Origin: UBA2329 sp964577215 | Lineage (GTDB): Bacteria > Bacteroidota > Bacteroidia > Chitinophagales > Saprospiraceae | Direction of reading: 5' to 3' | Assembly (NCBI GenBank): GCA_964577215.1 | Contig: CAZNYK010000127.1 | Coordinates: 1-11,698 of the forward strand | Length of the DNA stretch: 11,698 bases | Shown: piece by piece, positions 6,036-11,698 of the stretch | Position numbering within the stretch: the first letter of the stretch is position 1 | How the letters are laid out: the number at the start of each line of letters is the position of its first letter | The notes under the pieces: generated by a model | What the model was told of the DNA's origin: nothing | The model's input: only the letters and a program-made list of their open reading frames with translations | Database searches by the model: none | Made by a program: the position numbers and the translations under genes

Positions 6036-9000
6036 ATGCGAATTTTCCTTACCCAAACAGCCATAGTCTTTTGCCTCCTTTTGTTCTCCGCCACTTATAC
6101 AGATTCCCTTGCGCAGGTGGAAGTGCGCGTCACTATCAACAGCGGCAGCTCTACCACTACCTGTACGGACATTCTTTCGGCGCCCGACCCCATGTGGCGG
6201 GTCAACATCGAGAACCAGGGATGGGTCGCGTATCCCCGCATGGGAACTTGCTGGACCGCCTTGCCCAACGAACAATACGCCGCCACCTATGACTGCCCCT
6301 CCGACCTGCCCGCCACCCTCGAGTTGTGTTTCCGGGCTTTCGAGAACGACGGCTTGCCCTTTACCTGCCAAATCGTGGAGGACTGCAGCGAAATCGTTTG
6401 CCAAACATTCGCCATACCAAACGCCGGCAGCGCCGATTATTCCCTGAGCCTTCCGGATGGATTAAGCTCCGGCGGGAGCGTGAATTTCACCATCGCCACT
6501 ACACTTTCCCCCACGGTAGCCTACGACAATATATGCACCCCGATAGACTTGGGAAATATCAGCTTCGGGCAAACGCTGGGCGATGCTTCACAGGGTTTAT
6601 ACCACAATCGCTGCGCCACCGGCCTGAACGAGCCCAACCCGCTGGCCTTCGTCCCGGGCTGGAATAACGAATACGGAGTGTGGTTTACCTTCACTACCGA
6701 TGATAACCCCAGTTCGCTCATCATCCTGGAAGCGCGCGACGACCCGGAAAACACCGGGGACAACTTAGATACCCAGATCGCCGTATATACTTCCTCCGAC
6801 AATACCTGTTCCGGCGCCATGGAATTCGTGCGGGCCGTGGCCGACTGGAGCAACACCGACAGCCGCCTCGACCTGTGGTGCCCGCGCCCCAATACCACCT
6901 ATTTCGTGCTCATCGACGGCGACTTCATCGCGCCGGACGGTTTCCAGGGCGTTTTCGGATTCCAGGTGACCAGCGTTGACGTGGAGGAGGCTGCCGACGA
7001 GCCATGCGATGCCGAAGACTTGGGGCCTGTGCCTGCGGGCGGCATGGTGAGCACTCCCGCACAGCGCGCCAACTTCTGCGCCACCAATATAAACGATCCG
7101 TTCGTGCCTGCGTTTTCCGTGCAGACTTCGGTCTGGTTCAAATTCACGGCGCCGCCGTCCGGACACGTCATTATCGATGGCATAAGCGATACGCAAATAG
7201 CCCCCTGGGCCATACAACTGGCCCTCTTCGCCTCGAGCGACAACACCTGCTCTGGGAACCTCCTGCATGTAGCCAGCCGCTTCGACGGCAACACGCAAGA
7301 CGAGACGCTCCAGGTCAGTTGTCTCTATCCGGGTCAGCCCTATTGGGTCATGTTTGACGGATTCGGCGAAGGAGGACGCGGCATATTCTCTCTCCGCATC
7401 CGCGATGCCGGGGATATTACGCCGGTGACCAACCAGAACGTGACGATTTGCGCCGGCTCGAGCCTGGCGGTGGGCAATTCCATTTACACGGAACCGGGGG
7501 CCTACACCGACAGGATACAGGTCTTTGCCGGTTGCGACAGCATCGTGAATACCACGCTTACCGTGCTGCCTCCCATTACGCTCGCGCTGACCCAGGACCT
7601 GCCCGCTTTCGGCGCGGGATCGAACAACGGCGTTGCCTCGGCGTCGGCAGCCGGAGGCGTCGGCAATTTCACTTACCAGTGGTGCAACGGCGAAAGCGGC
7701 CCGCAGGCCTTTGCCCTGGCCGGCAACCAGACCTGCTCGGTGACCGTGACGGACGGCTTCGGCTGCTCGGTGGTGGAAAGCATTTATATCGATGAGATTC
7801 TACCGCTTCAGCCCGTATTTTCCGGCAGCACCCTGCTATGCGCCGGCGATTCCGATGGGGTCATCACGCTATCCGTAAACGAGGGCCTGCCCCCTTACCA
7901 GTACACCTGGCAAAAGCTGGGCGGCGGCCCGGGCGGCAACGGCGCCATCAGCGCGGAAGGGCAACAGGTGTTCATCACGGGATTGAGCGCCGGCAGCTAC
8001 ACGGTGAGGGTGTCAGATATATTCGCTCAGAGTACGGTAACGGTCATCATCTCCGAACCGCCGCCCTTGGCTATTTCCGTAACCCAGGTACAGGACGCCT
8101 CCTGCTTCAGCTTCTGCGATGGCGCGGTTTCTGTAACGGCTTCGGGTGGAACCGGCGCATACCAGTATGCCTGGAGCGGCGCGCAGCCGCCCGGCCCGCA
8201 ATTGAGCGGCCTGTGTGCCGGCGATTATCAACTCAGCGTGCAGGATGCGAACAACTGCCTCGCGGTGCAGCCTGTTACGGTGGGCGAACCGCCTGAGTTC
8301 ATCGCCACAGCATCCGTCCTTGAGCAGGTGTCTTGTTTTGGCGGCAGCGACGGGCAAGCCACCGTGAGCACCAACGGCTCGCCCATCGCTTACGCATGGA
8401 GCAGCGGCGCAACAACAGTTACAGCCGGGCAGCTTGCCACCGGGTTTTACGACGTAACGGTTACCAATGCGGACGGATGCACCGGCGTCGGCAGCGTGTT
8501 CATGCCCCAGCCGGCAGAGCCGGTGAGCGTGACCATCGTAGAGGATAAGCCTGTGAGTTGTCACGGAGGCAGCGATGCGACGCTTTCAGCGCTGCCGGGC
8601 GGCCCGGGCCTGTCCTTTAGTTATACGTGGAGCAACGGCGTGGGAAGCCAGGAGAACCGGGGGCTTGCCGCCGGGCCCTTTGCCGTGACCATCACCAACG
8701 AACGGGGCTGCGAAGCCCTCGCGACATATGAACTGGGCCAGCCCGATCCCATCACGGCAACGCTGGAAATCGAGCACCTCAACTGCCGCAACATCGCCGA
8801 AGGCGGCGCCATTTATGTAGAAAATGTGCAGGGCGGCACAGGAGCCTACTCCTACTCCAAGGACGGGGAGGGGTTCGGCCCGGCGCCGGTTTTCACCGGT
8901 CTGCAGCCCGGCAGTTTTGAAGTGCAGATAAGGGATATTGCGGGATGTGTATATACCTTCCCCGCCACCGTGGATGCCCCGCCGGTAATCACCGTATCAT

Positions 9001-9521
9001 TAGGCGAAGACCTCATTATCCCGCTCGGCGACTCCGTAGCGCTGGCGGCAGAGACCAACAGTCCGGCGCCGGTTTTCACATGGGAATCCTCCGAAGGCGC
9101 CGACCCCGAACCGGGGCAAACGACCGTGGTAAAACCGGTATATAACACAGCCTATACCGTCACCGTGTTTGACGCCCTTTCCTTTTGCAGCGCTTCGGAT
9201 GTCATACTGGTCATGGTGGACAAAACGCGGCGGGTGTTCGTACCCAATGCATTCAGTCCCAATGGCGACGGGCATAACGATACCTTTTTTGCTTTTGGGG
9301 GCACAGATGTGCGGCATATCCGGCAGTTCCGCGTATTCGACCGCGGCGGCGCCATGCTCTTTAACCGGCAGGACATGCCGGCCAACGACACTGTTGCCGG
9401 CTGGGACGGCACTTTCCGCGGCCGGCTTCTGCCCGGCGGCATCTACGTATGGTTTGCAGAGATCGAGTTCCAGGACGGAGCGGTGGAAGTGTTCAAGGGG
9501 GATGTGATGTTGATGCGCTGA
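6036..9521 (+). CDS. Large SprB-repeat surface protein with T9SS type B (CHU_C) sorting domain
   Basis: This 1161-residue exported protein is probably an adhesin or a gliding-associated surface protein. The signal peptide is residues 1-26 (SLA-Q). Next is an unrecognised Cys-rich domain (about 27-160), then two tandem beta domains (about 163-315 and 316-458). These share VWF-FT and SSDNTCSG motifs and look like an internal duplication. A short module (about 459-515) with ICAGSSLAVG and GCDSIVNTTLTV follows. About six SprB-type repeats run from 516 to 984, each with a GG-x-YxYxW strand, a GL-AG-Y/F-VTV turn, a DxxGC or NxxGC motif and an ending in PxP. After one more Ig/PKD-like domain, the end (from about 1067) is a gliding-motility-associated C-terminal domain: FVPNAFSPNGDGHND, VFDRGGAMLF, GWDGTFRG and LPGGIYVW. 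ATG 6036 is preferred over the in-frame TTG at 6030. SprB itself is several times larger, so this is a relative and not its orthologue. Confidence 0.93.
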   Translation: MRIFLTQTAIVFCLLLFSATYTDSLAQVEVRVTINSGSSTTTCTDILSAPDPMWRVNIENQGWVAYPRMGTCWTALPNEQYAATYDCPSDLPATLELCFRAFENDGLPFTCQIVEDCSEIVCQTFAIPNAGSADYSLSLPDGLSSGGSVNFTIATTLSPTVAYDNICTPIDLGNISFGQTLGDASQGLYHNRCATGLNEPNPLAFVPGWNNEYGVWFTFTTDDNPSSLIILEARDDPENTGDNLDTQIAVYTSSDNTCSGAMEFVRAVADWSNTDSRLDLWCPRPNTTYFVLIDGDFIAPDGFQGVFGFQVTSVDVEEAADEPCDAEDLGPVPAGGMVSTPAQRANFCATNINDPFVPAFSVQTSVWFKFTAPPSGHVIIDGISDTQIAPWAIQLALFASSDNTCSGNLLHVASRFDGNTQDETLQVSCLYPGQPYWVMFDGFGEGGRGIFSLRIRDAGDITPVTNQNVTICAGSSLAVGNSIYTEPGAYTDRIQVFAGCDSIVNTTLTVLPPITLALTQDLPAFGAGSNNGVASASAAGGVGNFTYQWCNGESGPQAFALAGNQTCSVTVTDGFGCSVVESIYIDEILPLQPVFSGSTLLCAGDSDGVITLSVNEGLPPYQYTWQKLGGGPGGNGAISAEGQQVFITGLSAGSYTVRVSDIFAQSTVTVIISEPPPLAISVTQVQDASCFSFCDGAVSVTASGGTGAYQYAWSGAQPPGPQLSGLCAGDYQLSVQDANNCLAVQPVTVGEPPEFIATASVLEQVSCFGGSDGQATVSTNGSPIAYAWSSGATTVTAGQLATGFYDVTVTNADGCTGVGSVFMPQPAEPVSVTIVEDKPVSCHGGSDATLSALPGGPGLSFSYTWSNGVGSQENRGLAAGPFAVTITNERGCEALATYELGQPDPITATLEIEHLNCRNIAEGGAIYVENVQGGTGAYSYSKDGEGFGPAPVFTGLQPGSFEVQIRDIAGCVYTFPATVDAPPVITVSLGEDLIIPLGDSVALAAETNSPAPVFTWESSEGADPEPGQTTVVKPVYNTAYTVTVFDALSFCSASDVILVMVDKTRRVFVPNAFSPNGDGHNDTFFAFGGTDVRHIRQFRVFDRGGAMLFNRQDMPANDTVAGWDGTFRGRLLPGGIYVWFAEIEFQDGAVEVFKGDVMLMR

Positions 9522-9527
9522 GGAGGG

Positions 9528-9551
9528 CAGCTCTCATAGCTGTTACTTTTT
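9528..9551 (+). terminator. Possible weak terminator after the SprB-repeat gene
   Basis: A 5-bp stem (CAGCT/AGCTG, 9528-9532 with 9538-9542) has a five-base loop and is followed by TTAC and five T residues. The stem can be lengthened only by G-U pairs. It starts 7 bases past the stop codon. Termination is likely inefficient, so some read-through into the next gene is plausible. Confidence 0.35.
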
Positions 9552-9562
9552 GGAATAATCGT

Positions 9563-9570
9563 TAAATTTG
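9563..9570 (+). promoter_or_regulatory. Candidate Bacteroidota -7 box for the HHH/barrel gene
   Basis: TAAATTTG matches TAnnTTTG exactly and lies 25 bases before ATG 9596, giving a leader of about 20 bases. It is identical to the box assigned to the helical protein gene. No -33 TTG was found at the usual spacing. It suggests that the last gene has its own promoter and is not only a downstream member of an operon. Confidence 0.45.
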
Positions 9571-9595
9571 CCGGCAACACCACACCCGCCGTCTC

Positions 9596-11698
9596 ATGCG
9601 ATACGCCGCCCTGCTACTCCTCCTGGTCTCTGCCTGCGCCCTGGAAGCCCAACCGGATTCTATACCCCTGCCCCCTGCCCCGGAAGGCAATACCGACCTG
9701 CTCGAAGACTTTCTCCAAAATACCGACGTCGAAGCCGTGGAGGATTTCAATACGCTTTTCGAGGCGCTTGACGACTACCGCCGAAGGCCTCTCAACCTCA
9801 ACCGCGCTACGGAGCAGGACCTGCGCGATCTCAGGCTGCTCAACGACGTGCAGATCGCGGCCCTGCTCCAACACCGCCTGCTCACCGGCGACCTGATCTC
9901 CGTGTACGAGCTGCAAGCTGTCCGCGGCTTCACACCGGAACTGATACGGGCCTTGCTGCCCTTTATCACGGTAGGCGGCGCCCTGGACGACTACCAGGTC
10001 TCCATCCGGGAAATGCTCCGCGACGGAACCAACGAGTTGTACCTGCGCTGGTCGAGGATACTGGAGAAGCAAAGGGGCTTCACGCCTCCCACCCGGCCGG
10101 ACGAGACGCGGTACCTCGGCGACCCCAACCAGTATTATGTGCGTTTCCGGCACGCCTACGGCACGCGCCTGAGCATGGGCTTCACCGCCGAAAAAGACCG
10201 GGGCGAAGAGTTTTTCCGGGGCAGCAACCCCTATGGATTCGATTTTTACTCGGCCCATTTCGCCCTGCGCAATTACAATCGCACCATCAAAGCCCTCGTG
10301 CTGGGCGACTACGCCGTCAGTTTCGGGCAAGGCCTCATCATGCTCACAGGCTTCAACTACGGCAAGACCATTGCCACCGTGGGCATCAAACGCAGCGGCC
10401 GCATGCTTCGCCCCTATACTTCCGTAAACGAGGCGGTTTACCTCCGGGGCGCCGCCGCGCAGCTCGCCCTGCCCGCCAACCTGGAACTCACTGCCTTCGC
10501 CTCCCGCGCCGGCCGCGACGGCAACACCATACAACCCGACACCACCGACATAGAAGACGGTCTTGACCCGGAAATACGCGAGATCAGCGCTCTGAACCTG
10601 AGCGGGCTGCACCGAACGCCCCGCGAAATTGAAAATAAAAACGCCGTCACCCAACTCAACGGCGGCGCCTCCCTCAAATGGCAGCGCAACAACAACCACA
10701 TAGCCGTCAACGCCGTTTATACCCGCTTGGACAAGAGCATTCTAAGCCGCGAACAAAGCTACGCCCGGTACTACTTTTCCGGCAACCAACTGCTCAACGC
10801 CTCGGTGGATTACGGGATCATACTGCGCAATTTCCACTTCTTCGGGGAATCGGCCGTCAGCGAAAACGGAGGGATCGCCACCCTCAACGGACTCATCCTC
10901 GGCCTGGATCGCAAGGCAGACTTGGCCATCCTGCACCGCTATTATGCCCGCGATTACCAAACCCTCACCGGCAACTCCTTCGGCGAAAGCACAGGCGTGC
11001 GCAACGAACACGGCCTGTACATGGGATTGGAACTAAGGCCCATGCGCTCCTGGACGCTGAACGGCTATTTTGACGTGTGGCAGCATCCATGGCTGCGGTT
11101 CAACGCCGATGCGCCCTCGCGGGGACATGAATACCGGCTGCGCCTCACTTACGTCATCCGCCGCAAGCTCACCGCTATTGTGGAATTTCGGCAAAAGAAC
11201 CGGGAAATCAACTTTCCCAATAACGATACTGCCCTGGATTTCTTGGTTGATACCCGGCTCACACAGGCGCGCTTTCACATTGCGCACCAGGTCGGCAAAG
11301 CGTTGGAGTTGCGCACCCGGCTCGATGTGGGCAGCTTCGACGACGGCAGCGGCAAGCTGCAAACCGGCATGTCGGTTTTCCAGGATATTCTGTACCGCCC
11401 TATGGGCTTTCCGCTTTCCTTCACTACACGCTTTGCCTTGTTTGATACCGACGGGTATGCCGTGCGTTTTTATGCATTCGAGAACAACCTTTTGTACAAC
11501 TTTTCCATACCGGCGTATTACAACCGGGGCTCCCGTTTTTATTTCAATGTGCGCTACCGGCCCGTGCGGGCCCTGACCATTGAGGGGCGCATTGCGCAAA
11601 CCTACTGGGCCAACCAAAAAGTATTCGGCAGCGGGCTGGATCAAATAGATAGGCCTGCCCGTACCCAGGCGACGATGCAGCTTAAGTTGCAGTTTTAA
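9596..11698 (+). CDS. Predicted outer-membrane beta-barrel protein with N-terminal ComEA-like helix-hairpin-helix domain
   Basis: This 700-residue protein is complete; its TAA is the last codon of the window. An export signal covers residues 1-18 (LEA-Q). VSAC at 11-14 also fits a lipobox, so a lipoprotein cannot be excluded. Residues about 62-127 form two helix-hairpin-helix units of the ComEA/HHH_3 kind (PLNLNRATEQDLRDL, then YELQAVRGFTPELIRALLPFI). The usual GhG turn is LND in the first unit and RGF in the second, so classical DNA-backbone binding may be reduced. From about residue 145 to the end the protein is a series of alternating aromatic/polar strands, such as YYVRFRHAYGTRLSMGF and FYFNVRYRPV. 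It finishes LKLQF, a C-terminal Phe as in BAM-assembled barrels. The architecture is known to me only as an uncharacterised Bacteroidota family; DNA uptake, secretion or another envelope role is inference. Confidence 0.88.
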   Translation: MRYAALLLLLVSACALEAQPDSIPLPPAPEGNTDLLEDFLQNTDVEAVEDFNTLFEALDDYRRRPLNLNRATEQDLRDLRLLNDVQIAALLQHRLLTGDLISVYELQAVRGFTPELIRALLPFITVGGALDDYQVSIREMLRDGTNELYLRWSRILEKQRGFTPPTRPDETRYLGDPNQYYVRFRHAYGTRLSMGFTAEKDRGEEFFRGSNPYGFDFYSAHFALRNYNRTIKALVLGDYAVSFGQGLIMLTGFNYGKTIATVGIKRSGRMLRPYTSVNEAVYLRGAAAQLALPANLELTAFASRAGRDGNTIQPDTTDIEDGLDPEIREISALNLSGLHRTPREIENKNAVTQLNGGASLKWQRNNNHIAVNAVYTRLDKSILSREQSYARYYFSGNQLLNASVDYGIILRNFHFFGESAVSENGGIATLNGLILGLDRKADLAILHRYYARDYQTLTGNSFGESTGVRNEHGLYMGLELRPMRSWTLNGYFDVWQHPWLRFNADAPSRGHEYRLRLTYVIRRKLTAIVEFRQKNREINFPNNDTALDFLVDTRLTQARFHIAHQVGKALELRTRLDVGSFDDGSGKLQTGMSVFQDILYRPMGFPLSFTTRFALFDTDGYAVRFYAFENNLLYNFSIPAYYNRGSRFYFNVRYRPVRALTIEGRIAQTYWANQKVFGSGLDQIDRPARTQATMQLKLQF

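Noticed and set aside
7580..8990. SprB repeats as a CRISPR-like or tandem DNA repeat
   Set aside because: The repetition is at protein level, in frame and strongly diverged in DNA; there are no uniform short repeats with spacers.
8880..9079. 17-base direct repeat (8880-8896 and 9063-9079) in the SprB-repeat gene
   Set aside because: Both copies encode an APVFT strand in neighbouring beta domains; this is explained by similar protein sequence and codon bias, with no sign of a mobile repeat.
9614..10699. 361-codon open frame on the minus strand inside the HHH/barrel gene
   Set aside because: It lies wholly antisense to a well-supported gene. Its composition is dominated by Val, Ala, Gly and Glu and matches no family, as expected for a mirror frame of GC-biased codons.

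Overview
The window looks like a chromosomal segment of a Bacteroidota bacterium, most likely from the Saprospiria (Saprospiraceae/Lewinella-like). The evidence is two secreted proteins ending in type IX secretion (T9SS) sorting domains, one type A and one type B (CHU_C), a run of SprB-type repeats, TAnnTTTG promoter-like boxes, and start codons without clear Shine-Dalgarno sequences. Most genes have GC-rich third positions; the gene at 227-1657 is visibly richer in A+T. The species is inferred from style, not proven.

Layout: 1-99 is a compact element that folds as three consecutive hairpins. It is followed by tRNA-Leu(CAG) (113-196) and its intrinsic terminator (201-228). Convergent with the tRNA is a cytoplasmic all-helical protein of unknown function (227-1657, minus). 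Divergent from it is a T9SS type A secreted protein (1744-4233). This protein has Ig/cadherin-like modules, a dockerin-like pair of calcium loops and a cohesin-like beta domain. A strong terminator (4359-4392) separates it from a convergent inner-membrane GT39/ArnT-type glycosyltransferase (4391-5851, minus). After a 184-base divergent intergenic region comes a large surface adhesin-like protein with about six SprB repeats and a type B sorting domain (6036-9521). The last gene (9596-11698) is complete and ends on the last base of the window. It encodes a predicted outer-membrane beta-barrel with an N-terminal ComEA-like helix-hairpin-helix domain.

The genes do not form one operon: orientation changes several times, and terminators or promoter-like boxes lie between them. 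The common theme is the cell envelope: two T9SS cargo proteins, one lipid-linked-sugar glycosyltransferase and one outer-membrane barrel. Two points deserve most attention. One is the combination of dockerin-like and cohesin-like modules in a single T9SS substrate. The other is the HHH-plus-barrel protein. No phage, transposase, CRISPR, toxin-antitoxin or defence system was seen. I see no clear evidence of a complete new multi-gene system.
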